19,257 nucleotides of DNA from an uncultured Bacilli bacterium (GCA_947628105.1 CANQYN010000013.1:1-19257); one strand, 5' to 3'. Positions 1 through 7,241 are shown, counted from the first letter of the stretch. Translations and numbers: made by a program. The notes: generated from the letters alone by a model not told the origin.

Positions 1-1751
1 GTAACAAAATCTTCCATACGTCCTTTCACTGTACGTTGTGGCTGATCGTTATAATTTGTGGTTTGTGCGGCTTTTTCCGCAGCCGATTTGGCATTTTTAA
101 ATATTTCTGCCGGATTAGCTGCTCCCGTTTTAGCACCTTCTGCTCCTCCTCGAGCAACCGCTGCCATTCCAGCAGCAATAGGATGCCTAGTACTAAATTT
201 TTTATCTTTTTCTTTTTCGTATGCTTTTTTCAAAACTTCATTACGATAATCATCTGATTGTAACCTGTTAATCTGGTTTTGCGCCTTTTTCTTTGTATCT
301 AACCATTTTTGGTAATTACCATTAGCAGAATCTAATAATTTTCTTTTTTCAATTTGTTGTAGCCTATTTCGTGCTGTCTCCAACCGTTTATTAATATGCT
401 CATCAGTTGCCTTATTAGCATCTTCTAACATTTTCTTTTTATTAGTATTATGCCTTATAATAGCTCCCGCAGTAGCCATTCCTACAGCTCCTGCTCCGAC
501 AGCAGCTCTACCAGGAAGCTTAGCTAAAAACTCTCCTCCTGCTGCTTCGCTTTTAATCTTAGAAAACGGATTTAATTGTAATTTTCCCATCTTTAAACCT
601 GGTACCATACTTTCCAACCAAGATGGAAATTGTTTTGCAAATATTAAGGCTCCTAACACAAAGATAATATTTAACCATGTTATATAAGATCCACTTCTTC
701 CTGCCATAGCTGGCGTTTTATCACTAATGAGAGTTAATTTTGAAATTATTAATACCATAAAATATAATACAAACAAACGAATAAATAACGTAGCCCACGT
801 TTTTCCTACTTCTTGAATCCATTTAGTAAACATTCCTTTTTTTCCAGATTCTGGGTCTATATAAGAAATAATAGGAACAGGGGCAATCATTTGTAAGAAC
901 CCTAATTTTAAACAACGAACTACAATATCAAAAGTGATATTAATTAATAACAATAAGGCGACAATTCCTACAATAGTAGATATCAAGAAATTATAATTAA
1001 TATAATATTTTCCTTCATCTCCGATAATTGGAACCCATGATTCCCCATCAGAATCTTCAATAACATCTGCACTTAAGTAATTATCAATCGTTAAATCAGT
1101 AGCATTTACACAATATCCTGTTGGTATTTCCGTATTTGCCCCATCAATTAATTTATCATTATACTGAAAAAATGGTTTAAATAAGGTTAATGAAATGTAA
1201 TCTCCCGAAGAGGCAGCTTGACTTGGAAATTGGCAATTATTGGGATCATTACATAAATTTTTTGCATATCTACAAACATCGCTCATAACAAAAGTATTGC
1301 CACTTACACCTGTCGTAATTGTTCCATTACTACTTGGTTCAAATATAAATCTTTCAATTACATGATCTTCAATAATAGCTGTTTGAAGTTCATACAATTT
1401 ATCAAATGCCCAAGGAACAGCGATTAACATAATCAAAACCAAAACTATATTTTGAACTAATTTTTGTACTCCTTTCCCTTGAGCAACAAAATCATCTGGA
1501 TTTACTAAATATTTAATAAAGGAAAAAGAAACTTTAAATACCATAAATACGCCAAGTAATAAATATATTTTTCTAGTAAAATCGCCAATATTTATTACTG
1601 CTCTTTCGTCAGAGCCAAAATATATAATGCTAGATATATCAATTGTCATTTCATATACTGTTCCAATTAGTTTATATATAAAACTATCAATCCCAGCAAA
1701 AAATGAACGAATTACATTCATAGCATCATTTGCTTGTGTATTTAATATCAT
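1..1751 (-). CDS. TrbL/VirB6-like polytopic membrane protein (C-terminus beyond window edge)
   Basis: The reading frame is open for 583 codons from an ATG at 1751 to the left edge, with no stop, so the C-terminus is missing. An AAGGAGG site (1758-1764) sits about 6 nt upstream of the start. Hydrophobic segments lie near residues 61-80, 98-116, 254-275, 318-338 and 356-373. Residues ~130-250 form a Cys-containing, probably extracellular loop. The stretch 276-330 (VVRCLKLGFLQMIAPVPI, then a short charged loop, then WIQEVGKTWATLFIRL) resembles the core of TrbL/VirB6-type inner-membrane proteins of Gram-positive conjugation systems, which line the secretion channel. An Ala/Gly-rich segment (410-432) and a long charged, probably coiled-coil cytoplasmic tail (435-583) follow. 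The gene starts 29 nt after the VirB2-like fusion gene and is probably cotranscribed with it. Family assignment is from pattern recognition only; the gene itself is certain. Confidence 0.82.
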   Translation of the reverse strand, partial: MILNTQANDAMNVIRSFFAGIDSFIYKLIGTVYEMTIDISSIIYFGSDERAVINIGDFTRKIYLLLGVFMVFKVSFSFIKYLVNPDDFVAQGKGVQKLVQNIVLVLIMLIAVPWAFDKLYELQTAIIEDHVIERFIFEPSSNGTITTGVSGNTFVMSDVCRYAKNLCNDPNNCQFPSQAASSGDYISLTLFKPFFQYNDKLIDGANTEIPTGYCVNATDLTIDNYLSADVIEDSDGESWVPIIGDEGKYYINYNFLISTIVGIVALLLLINITFDIVVRCLKLGFLQMIAPVPIISYIDPESGKKGMFTKWIQEVGKTWATLFIRLFVLYFMVLIISKLTLISDKTPAMAGRSGSYITWLNIIFVLGALIFAKQFPSWLESMVPGLKMGKLQLNPFSKIKSEAAGGEFLAKLPGRAAVGAGAVGMATAGAIIRHNTNKKKMLEDANKATDEHINKRLETARNRLQQIEKRKLLDSANGNYQKWLDTKKKAQNQINRLQSDDYRNEVLKKAYEKEKDKKFSTRHPIAAGMAAVARGGAEGAKTGAANPAEIFKNAKSAAEKAAQTTNYNDQPQRTVKGRMEDFV

Positions 1752-1780
1752 ATTTCCCCTCCTTTATTTAAATTTTATAA

Positions 1781-2941
1781 TTAAAATATTCCACAAAATA
1801 CTTGGTCGATATCATAATCGATTAAAATATCAGATAAGTCGATAATTAAACTTATAATGCTTGGAATAAACATGAACACTATTCCAATAATAATTCTTTT
1901 TATAAATCTCATTCCCGCTGATTTAAATTCCTTTTCTTCTCCTGAAAATAATATTTTAGCAAAATCTAATGACCCATAAATAATAATTAAAATAGGTACA
2001 ATAAAACGAATTAAATTTATAAACTGTTTAATAAGTTCCAATGTATTTTTTCCAAAAATTCCGCAGCTTCCTTCTTGATCAATAGTTATTGTTTCATCTT
2101 TTTTTGAAGCTTGATTTCCTGTTAAAGAAGAAGTCCCCGCTTTACTAGTATCTGATTCGTCTTGAGTTAAGGAATATGGTTTTTCAGAGCATGTTGAGTC
2201 TGCCTTTAATCCAGTAGCTTTTATGCAGGCTTTGGCAGTTTCTCCTAAATTTGTTGTCATACTAAATTTAACATTTAATTTATTTCCAGAACCTTTACTT
2301 GTTTTTATCATCATATAGTCAGAGCAAGAAGATCCACTATAATCCGTAGTAGGCGTCATTTCATTTCCATCATAATCGCCTGTCCACTTTCCATTTGCTT
2401 TTTGTGTTACGCTAATGGTTTTAGGACCCGTTAAAAAAGAATTCATTTTGTAGTATGTACACTTTAACAAATATTCCTCTTTATCAAATAATTCATACAA
2501 TATAGGTTTTGCATCTGAGGCGTTGCAATAATTTCTATTAGATTTATTCTCGTTATAACAATTGCAATATTTTTTACAAAAAGTATTTCTATTGGATATG
2601 TCTGTTGTATATTTGAAAGTTACTTCATTATTTTTTTTTGACAAATATTGTGGACACTTGTACAATTTTTCATTATCTGGATTATAAAATTTATATGAAA
2701 ACTTGACTCCGGATTTTGTATATTGATAGACTTGCCAATTTCCTTTTTTTATTTGACTCGCAGTTATTCTTACAAATTTTTCGCCTTCTTTTGTATCAAA
2801 TGAAATTGCAACAGGCTTATAGAAGCATTTAAAAACTCGGTCTACCTCATCCTCAGCTTTAACCTCTTCCACTTTTACTATAAAAAATGAACTAGATAAT
2901 GATAAAAATACTAATACTATATATTTCCAAATCTTGTTCAT
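1781..2941 (-). CDS. Secreted Cys-rich protein with duplicated ectodomain fused to a VirB2/TrbC-like two-helix module
   Basis: 386 aa. A signal peptide covers about residues 1-29 (likely cleavage after VKA). The ectodomain, about 31-290, holds 11 of the 12 cysteines, or 10 if C293 is counted with the C-terminal module. It looks like two copies of one domain (about 36-122 and 158-239). Each has a KC-x-YYK-like start, a Q-x3-G-x-W-x3-Y-like middle, a C-x2-Y motif, a V-x-F-x2-TT motif and a closing Cys. A Ser/Thr/Asp-rich linker (255-285) leads to a C-terminal module with two membrane helices (312-330, 347-369) joined by a charged loop. That module (IVPILIIIYGSLDFAK, then RFIKRIIIGIV) matches the two shorter VirB2-like proteins at 3042-3470 and 4667-5014. 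It is probably an exported, membrane-held component of a T4SS-like apparatus. The start is supported by a GGCGGTGAG-like site and a good promoter upstream. Ectodomain function is unknown. Confidence 0.8.
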   Translation of the reverse strand: MNKIWKYIVLVFLSLSSSFFIVKVEEVKAEDEVDRVFKCFYKPVAISFDTKEGEKFVRITASQIKKGNWQVYQYTKSGVKFSYKFYNPDNEKLYKCPQYLSKKNNEVTFKYTTDISNRNTFCKKYCNCYNENKSNRNYCNASDAKPILYELFDKEEYLLKCTYYKMNSFLTGPKTISVTQKANGKWTGDYDGNEMTPTTDYSGSSCSDYMMIKTSKGSGNKLNVKFSMTTNLGETAKACIKATGLKADSTCSEKPYSLTQDESDTSKAGTSSLTGNQASKKDETITIDQEGSCGIFGKNTLELIKQFINLIRFIVPILIIIYGSLDFAKILFSGEEKEFKSAGMRFIKRIIIGIVFMFIPSIISLIIDLSDILIDYDIDQVFCGIF

Positions 2942-2988
2942 ATTCTCACCGCCTATATTAAGATAAAAATACGCAAATATACATATAT

Positions 2989-3016
2989 ATTATATCATAA
3001 AAAAAAGCAATAGCAA
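2989..3016 (-). promoter_or_regulatory. Sigma-A-type promoter with extended -10, upstream of the 386-aa gene
   Basis: Reading the minus strand, TTGCTA (3011-3016), a 16-nt spacer and TATAAT (2989-2994) are followed by the gene start 48 nt further on. TG one base before the -10 gives an extended -10 element. The -35 overlaps the terminator hairpin of the preceding gene. Confidence 0.68.
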
Positions 3017-3034
3017 ATAAAACTATGGCTTTTT
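2999..3034 (-). terminator. Intrinsic terminator after the 142-aa VirB2-like gene
   Basis: Arms at 3023-3034 and 3002-3013 pair over 12 positions with one mismatch (plus-strand arms AAAAAGCAATAG and CTATGGCTTTTT) around a 9-nt loop. The minus-strand transcript ends in eight T residues (2999-3006). It starts 8 nt after the stop of the gene ending at 3042 and overlaps the next promoter. Confidence 0.72.
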
Positions 3035-3041
3035 CATAAAT

Positions 3042-3470
3042 TTATTTATTACATTGATTAGAGACAAAACACTGTAAACATTGAAGTGGATCATTATCTG
3101 TTTCTAAGGTATTAAAAACAAACTGTACAAAGGCTACAACTAAGAATACAGCAACGCCTCCTATAATTCTTCTAATAAAACGAGTAGGAGCTAGTTTCAT
3201 TTCTGATTCTTTTGAAAGAAAAGAAGCTCTAAAGAAATCTATCATTCCTAAAATAATTAAAACTACTGGTATTAAATACTTCGCTGTCGTTATTAAAGAA
3301 CTAGAAAACTTCGGTATTGAGGCCGGTATTTCCATTGCATCTCCACAAGTAACTGTAGAATATAAAGTATTTATATATTGAAGCCCATCTATTTCTTTGG
3401 CGCAAATAATAGGAATCCCAACAAGCATAATTGATATTGCGAATAATAAATATCTTTTTTTTACTTTCAT
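3042..3470 (-). CDS. VirB2/TrbC-like pilin-type two-helix membrane protein
   Basis: 142 aa. A signal peptide spans about 1-24 (cleavage near ICA-K). A short exported segment contains C42. Two membrane helices follow (64-81 and 100-120), separated by a charged cytoplasmic loop with KESE and RFIRR. This layout, signal peptide plus two helices plus polar loop, is that of VirB2/TrbC conjugative pilins. LIPVVLIILGMIDF is shared almost residue for residue with the 115-aa protein at 4667-5014. The C-terminus carries C-x2-CFVSN-x-C (C131, C134, C140), also shared with that paralogue, so disulfide linkage or metal binding is possible. It follows the 365-aa gene by 8 nt, with a TAGGAG site overlapping that gene's stop codon, so the two form one operon. 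A terminator follows. Whether it polymerises is not known. Confidence 0.82.
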   Translation of the reverse strand: MKVKKRYLLFAISIMLVGIPIICAKEIDGLQYINTLYSTVTCGDAMEIPASIPKFSSSLITTAKYLIPVVLIILGMIDFFRASFLSKESEMKLAPTRFIRRIIGGVAVFLVVAFVQFVFNTLETDNDPLQCLQCFVSNQCNK

Positions 3471-3478
3471 ATTTACTC

Positions 3479-4576
3479 CTATCCTATCACATAAGGGTCT
3501 TCTTCAGTTCCAGTTCCGCTTGTATACATTAAACGATTTGATAAATATAAAGTTGCATGAAGTTTTTTACCACGACTGCATCTAGTAATGTCTGGAGCAA
3601 AAACCGAAAATGCTTCATATGTATTCTTTGAATTAGCAGTAAGAGTCCAAGCGTTTCCAAAAACATCATTTAAGTAATTATAATTAGAACATGACGTAGA
3701 TAATGGGGTCTTACAATTGGCATCAATCGATGGATTAATCGCTTCATTTAATTGAATTAATCCAAGAGGATATTTTTCTTTTGTCATCGTTTTACATTCT
3801 AGTGATCCATCATTTACTTTTTCATTTCCAGTTCTTTTCCCAATACATAAATTTTGACTAGCTATTTTAGAGCGATCTTCGTCGGTAAATATTTCATTAT
3901 CATTATAAAAGGCATTTAAAGCTTCTTTCGCACGACTTACTTCATAATTATTTATTCCATATTCACGATCTATTTTAATATTATATCTATCATCAAAAGG
4001 AGATTGAGTTTTACTAACTTCTTGAAGTAGCTTAATATATCCTCCACTATCTATTTTCAAAATTCTCCACATTTGAGAAGCAAACATTACATAATTATTG
4101 ACAAATTCTCCTCGATAAACGTATTCATTTCCTACTTGATATAAACCATTTCCTTCTGTTACTACTTTTTGTTGACTTAAAATTTTATTCGTCAATGTTG
4201 TCGTTTTATATTTGCTACATACTAAATTAGGCATATATAAATAGTGACCATTATTATTTACAACGAACACTTGTCCATTACAATTAGGTCCTTCTTGTTT
4301 ATTATATTTTTCAAATTCTTTTAAATATCCTTCTGATACTAATTCTGCAGCATCGATAGATACTTCATTTCCATCTTGTTTAGGCAATAATTCTTTGTTT
4401 TTCCCATAATAAGAAATCGCTGCATTTAACAATCTTTCTTCTATTTTTTCATAGCTTTCATTTTTCCCGATAATAATACTAGCAACAACGAAAAAGATAA
4501 TAAGTAAAGCAATCAAAGAAATTGCTATAATAATCAATCGTTTTATACTAGAATCTAAATTTTTCCAAAATTTCAT
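3479..4576 (-). CDS. Membrane-anchored pilin-like surface protein with a C-terminal ectodomain
   Basis: 365 aa with one N-terminal membrane helix (13-36) after a short basic cytoplasmic tail. The helix runs into an amphipathic stretch ending YYGKNKELLP. A small domain (about 65-120) follows with ELVSEGYLKE, then a Cys pair (C99, C120) framing a VFVVNNNGHYLYMP strand pair, reminiscent of Gram-positive type IV pilin-like ectodomains. Residues ~150-365 form a second domain containing QMWRILKI, GGYIKLLQE and a closing SGTGTEEDPYVI. I associate these motifs with domains of unknown function in surface proteins of uncultured Bacillota. There is no obvious prepilin peptidase site. It has its own promoter (4601-4629) and is followed within 8 nt by a VirB2-like gene, so it probably acts at the pilus or secretion apparatus. 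It could equally be a free-standing adhesin. Confidence 0.75.
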   Translation of the reverse strand: MKFWKNLDSSIKRLIIIAISLIALLIIFFVVASIIIGKNESYEKIEERLLNAAISYYGKNKELLPKQDGNEVSIDAAELVSEGYLKEFEKYNKQEGPNCNGQVFVVNNNGHYLYMPNLVCSKYKTTTLTNKILSQQKVVTEGNGLYQVGNEYVYRGEFVNNYVMFASQMWRILKIDSGGYIKLLQEVSKTQSPFDDRYNIKIDREYGINNYEVSRAKEALNAFYNDNEIFTDEDRSKIASQNLCIGKRTGNEKVNDGSLECKTMTKEKYPLGLIQLNEAINPSIDANCKTPLSTSCSNYNYLNDVFGNAWTLTANSKNTYEAFSVFAPDITRCSRGKKLHATLYLSNRLMYTSGTGTEEDPYVIG

Positions 4577-4600
4577 CTAATCACGTCCTATATATTATAT

Positions 4601-4629
4601 ATTATAACAAACATTCTATTTTATAGCAA
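4601..4629 (-). promoter_or_regulatory. Sigma-A-type promoter of the 365-aa/142-aa operon
   Basis: On the minus strand TTGCTA (4624-4629), a 17-nt spacer and TATAAT (4601-4606) precede the ATG at 4576 by 24 nt. It lies immediately after the terminator of the upstream gene. Confidence 0.72.
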
Positions 4630-4630
4630 G

Positions 4631-4656
4631 AAAAAAGAAGAAAGCTTTTTTCTTCT
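4631..4656 (-). terminator. Probable intrinsic terminator after the 115-aa VirB2-like gene
   Basis: On the minus strand AGAAGAAA (4649-4656) pairs with TTTCTTCT (4636-4643) around a 5-nt loop and is followed by TTTTTC. The stem is AT-rich and an alternative fold exists (4645-4654 with 4628-4637), so strength is uncertain. It begins 11 nt after the stop codon. Confidence 0.55.
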
Positions 4657-4666
4657 ATTATTCATA

Positions 4667-5014
4667 CTAGCATTCTTTTGGATTACTGATAAAGCATGTA
4701 ATACATGAACTAATTTGACCAGAATCAACTTCACTATTTTCTGAACCTTGTGCATTAGCAAGAACAGAGAATACAAATTGTACAATCGCTACAATAAAGA
4801 AGATAACTACGGCATAAATAACACGTTTAATCAATCTAGATTGTGCTTCTTTCATTACTTTTTCGTCATTTCCAATAACTGCTTTTGCTAAATCAATCAT
4901 TCCCAATACTACTAATATTACGGGAATAAGTACTTTCAAAGTATCAATTGCAGCTTTTGTAAAATTTGGAATAATAGGATCGATTCCATTTGCAAAACAT
5001 TTCAATATAAACAT
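4667..5014 (-). CDS. VirB2/TrbC-like small two-helix membrane protein, probable major pilin-type subunit
   Basis: 115 aa from the ATG at 5014. A longer frame from 5056 is rejected because a perfect AGGAGG (5022-5027) sits 7 nt before 5014. Two helices (about 26-43 and 63-84) flank a charged loop (NDEK...SRLIKR). LIPVILVVLGMID and the second-helix ending FVFSVL parallel the 142-aa paralogue, as does the C-terminal C-x2-CFISN-x3-C (C104, C107, C115). Unlike that paralogue it has no classical signal peptide, only a short N-terminus with C6. It is transcribed alone, from the best promoter in the window (TTGACA-17-TATGAT) to a terminator. That arrangement is expected for an abundant structural subunit, but abundance is an inference. 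Confidence 0.82.
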   Translation of the reverse strand: MFILKCFANGIDPIIPNFTKAAIDTLKVLIPVILVVLGMIDLAKAVIGNDEKVMKEAQSRLIKRVIYAVVIFFIVAIVQFVFSVLANAQGSENSEVDSGQISSCITCFISNPKEC

Positions 5015-5051
5015 ATAAAAACCTCCTCTTTTAGTAACTTCTATATTCCAT

Positions 5052-5080
5052 ATCATACTCTATAATCATTCATTTGTCAA
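5052..5080 (-). promoter_or_regulatory. Strong sigma-A-type promoter of the 115-aa VirB2-like gene
   Basis: On the minus strand the consensus TTGACA (5075-5080), a 17-nt spacer and TATGAT (5052-5057) give a predicted start near 5045, leaving a leader of about 30 nt with a perfect AGGAGG. It begins 9 nt after the tadZ-like stop. Confidence 0.8.
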
Positions 5081-5088
5081 TATTTACC

Positions 5089-6054
5089 TTACTTTTGTAA
5101 CTTAGTAAATCCTAGTTTTATTAAGAAAGCAATTAAAGCCATACTATTTTTTTCACGATCATCTAAAGGAGGCATATTATAAAATATTTTCGTTCTTGCC
5201 TCATATTCAAATTCCAATACATCTTTAGAAGTTAATAAACTCTGATTTAATATAATCTTTTTATCTTTTAAATTCATAAATATCTTACTATTAATTAGCA
5301 TTAACTTATTTATTTTAATCGTAGAAGGTTCTACTAAATAAATTACTTCGTGACAAGTTTCTTCTACTTGCTTACTGTCGTTAATATCAAGCAAAATAAC
5401 ATCTTTATTATTGGTATTTTTAGCGATAACAGCACTTACTTCTGTATTCGTAGAAGAAATTAATTCACTATCATTAAAGAATCGAAAATCGCTTTTTCCT
5501 ACTTCTATCGCTACGACAGAATATTGTTTTGCAAGCTCTTTTTTCATCATATAAGTTAATGTCGTTGCCCCTGCTTGTTTTGTTAAATCTTTTATTCCAA
5601 TAATTTTAGCTCCATGAGAAGAAGTATCAAAGTTATTAACTGTGATATCTCCTGGTCCAGAATTTGTTTGATTATTTAATTGATGAATATGAGCAACATC
5701 ACGATAAGTATTAGGATTATTGTATAAATACATAATTCCTTCTACATTTTTTGTAAAATTATAAATTCCAATAGAAATCAATTGTGACAAATATTCTGTT
5801 GAAGTTCCTTCCGCAGAATCATCTAACAATAATATAACTTTATCCATATCTAGTGATACAGATAATTTTTGCAAAGTTCTAATATCTTTGTAATCTTTAA
5901 TAGCTGTAATATCCAAAATCATACGTTGGAAAAAGAAATTCTTAAATTGTGATACTAATTCATCAACTTCAAATTCACCGTTTAGGCTTTTAATTACGTC
6001 AATATCTAAGTTTTGTAACATTTCTTGGTATTTATTAGCTACAATTACATTCAT
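5089..6054 (-). CDS. tadZ: TadZ/CpaE-like protein with degenerate MinD-type ATPase domain
   Basis: 321 aa. The N-terminal ~115 residues look like the atypical receiver-like domain of TadZ/CpaE (VILLLDDS at 73-80). A short polar linker (about 124-146, with NNQTNSGPGD) leads to a MinD/ParA-like domain starting KIIGIKDLTKQAGATTL (150-166). Here GATT stands where MinD proteins have GKTT, so the Walker A lysine is missing. VVAIEVGKSDF (180-190) and DVILLDIND (218-226) match the following strands. TadZ proteins localise Tad pilus machines to a cell site and are known to include atypical ATPases. The start follows AAGGAGG, and the stop of the preceding pseudopilin gene abuts that site. It is the last gene before the VirB2-like module. 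Fold assignment is moderately secure, and ATP hydrolysis is doubtful. Confidence 0.75.
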   Translation of the reverse strand: MNVIVANKYQEMLQNLDIDVIKSLNGEFEVDELVSQFKNFFFQRMILDITAIKDYKDIRTLQKLSVSLDMDKVILLLDDSAEGTSTEYLSQLISIGIYNFTKNVEGIMYLYNNPNTYRDVAHIHQLNNQTNSGPGDITVNNFDTSSHGAKIIGIKDLTKQAGATTLTYMMKKELAKQYSVVAIEVGKSDFRFFNDSELISSTNTEVSAVIAKNTNNKDVILLDINDSKQVEETCHEVIYLVEPSTIKINKLMLINSKIFMNLKDKKIILNQSLLTSKDVLEFEYEARTKIFYNMPPLDDREKNSMALIAFLIKLGFTKLQK

Positions 6055-6065
6055 ATTCTGCCTCC

Positions 6066-6524
6066 TTACGATTTTTTTAGTTCTGCTTCTTCTCCAAATA
6101 AACCTAACATTTTAGATTCTCCATGAATAGGAATTTCAACGTTAGCTCCAATCAACGGAATTTGGAAATACATATAAGCAGTAACACCGTAATATGTTCC
6201 ACGTTCTGTCTTATATTCATATACACAATAGCGATATGAATTTTCTTGTGTCGTCATTGCGGCAACGCCATTTCTTTCTTTGCATCTAGGAGTTCCGTTT
6301 TTTACCTGATATCCCATAGATTTCAAATTTTCATTTATTTCTTGTTTGACTTCGCTATTTAAACTGTCGCTATATCCACCATACTTTTCAATAGAATTAA
6401 TAATACTATTTTTTACCTTAAAGGCTTTTGTATAGCTTAAAGAACCAACAAAAAAGAAAATGAATAAGACAATAAAAATTATTACTATTTGCACAACAGC
6501 AGCGTTTCCTAAAGCTTCTCTCAT
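6066..6524 (-). CDS. TadE/TadF-like pseudopilin (second copy)
   Basis: 152 aa with one N-terminal membrane helix (about 10-29) after the leader-like MREALG, and an extracellular domain with two cysteines (in the segments TPRCKE and YRYCVYE). It is a clear paralogue of the 150-aa protein encoded just upstream: both have LSY-x-K-x-F after the helix, N-[SA]-[IL]-EK-[YF]-x-GY, a GY motif before the first Cys, YR-x-C-[VI]-YE, and a hydrophobic YMYF/YIYF strand near the C-terminus. Single-helix minor pilins of this size between a small pilin and TadZ are expected for TadE/TadF. A GGTGAT-like site precedes the ATG, 20 nt after the previous stop. TadE/F family membership is inferred from layout and context as much as sequence. 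Confidence 0.75.
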   Translation of the reverse strand: MREALGNAAVVQIVIIFIVLFIFFFVGSLSYTKAFKVKNSIINSIEKYGGYSDSLNSEVKQEINENLKSMGYQVKNGTPRCKERNGVAAMTTQENSYRYCVYEYKTERGTYYGVTAYMYFQIPLIGANVEIPIHGESKMLGLFGEEAELKKS

Positions 6525-6544
6525 TTTATTATCACCATCTTCTT

Positions 6545-6997
6545 TTAATCTTTAAAATCAAATATTTTATCACTGGTTGCCATGACTGGAAGAGCTAGTG
6601 TTCGATTTACCAAAGGTACGTCAAAGTAAATATAAGTTACTACTTTAAAACGAAAATATCTTTTTCGGTAAGGACTATTACTATCTTCATCGGGTACTTC
6701 ATAAATACATACGCGATATCCATCAAAATCTTTTAATTCTGCATTAGACCCATATCGAGTAGTACTGCAATCATCAGAACTACCTGTTCTCGTATAGCCG
6801 ATAGTCTGTAAAATACGATTGATTTCTGCTTGTGACAAAGAGTTATACCCTTCAAATTTTTCCAAAGCATTTACTACTTTACTACTTGTTCGAAATCCTT
6901 TCATATAACTCAATGTCGCCGCTAAAAATCCGAATGTAATAACCAAAAAGATAATAATAATATTTAAAAGTACCGTCATACCCATGGACTCTCTCAC
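6545..6997 (-). CDS. TadE/TadF-like pseudopilin (first copy), GTG start
   Basis: 150 aa. The start is a GTG at 6997, placed 6 nt after GGAGGTG; it restores the MRE-x2-G N-terminus seen in the neighbouring copy, so it is preferred to the ATG four codons later. One membrane helix (about 8-29) is followed by an extracellular domain with two cysteines (in DDCSTT and YRVCIYE). It shares the LSY-x-K-x-F, EK-[YF]-x-GY and YR-x-C-[VI]-YE motifs with the next gene, which indicates tandem duplication. It lies 16 nt downstream of the small Flp-like pilin gene. Probable role: minor pilin initiating or capping a Tad-type pilus at the cell surface. Confidence 0.75.
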   Translation of the reverse strand: MRESMGMTVLLNIIIIFLVITFGFLAATLSYMKGFRTSSKVVNALEKFEGYNSLSQAEINRILQTIGYTRTGSSDDCSTTRYGSNAELKDFDGYRVCIYEVPDEDSNSPYRKRYFRFKVVTYIYFDVPLVNRTLALPVMATSDKIFDFKD

Positions 6998-7013
6998 TGA
7001 TTACACCTCCGAA

Positions 7014-7208
7014 TTATTTATCGCATCCTGTATCAGATGCTCCAGTACATTGGTTGTTTTCCCAAACCCCACCATTTGACATACAACAAGAACGTTTTTG
7101 TGTTTGCTGCATCATGTTATTAATAAGTGGAGTAGCGATTGCAACAATAACGGCAATCAAAATAATAGTAACAACTGTCATATTTGCTTCTCCAGCAGCT
7201 TCTTTCAT
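7014..7208 (-). CDS. Small Flp-like pilin candidate
   Basis: 64 aa: a short leader ending in Gly (MKEAAG), a hydrophobic helix (about 10-30, TVVTIILIAVIVAIATPLI) and a short polar tail with four cysteines (two in RSCCMSN, two in the last 12 residues). Size, topology and place just ahead of the TadE/F-like genes match Flp, the major pilin of Tad systems. Against a typical Flp, the usual G-x4-EY processing motif is absent, although the two pseudopilins share the same M-[KR]-E-[AS]-x-G start. It has its own strong promoter and an AGGTGGTGA site. Cysteines in so small a pilin are unusual and may form intramolecular disulfides. No other family fits better. Confidence 0.75.
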   Translation of the reverse strand: MKEAAGEANMTVVTIILIAVIVAIATPLINNMMQQTQKRSCCMSNGGVWENNQCTGASDTGCDK

Positions 7209-7241
7209 CTTTTCACCACCTATCTTCTACTATCTATCTTT

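Noticed and set aside
36..257. Plus-strand open frames at the left edge (73 and 63 aa)
   Set aside because: They lie antisense to the continuous 583-codon VirB6-like frame, which has a good ribosome binding site; their composition reflects the Ala-rich complement.
5015..5056. Longer start for the 115-aa VirB2-like protein
   Set aside because: The added residues include the region coding the ribosome binding site, and the ATG at 5014 has AGGAGG 7 nt upstream. The longer start would also lie at the promoter's -10.
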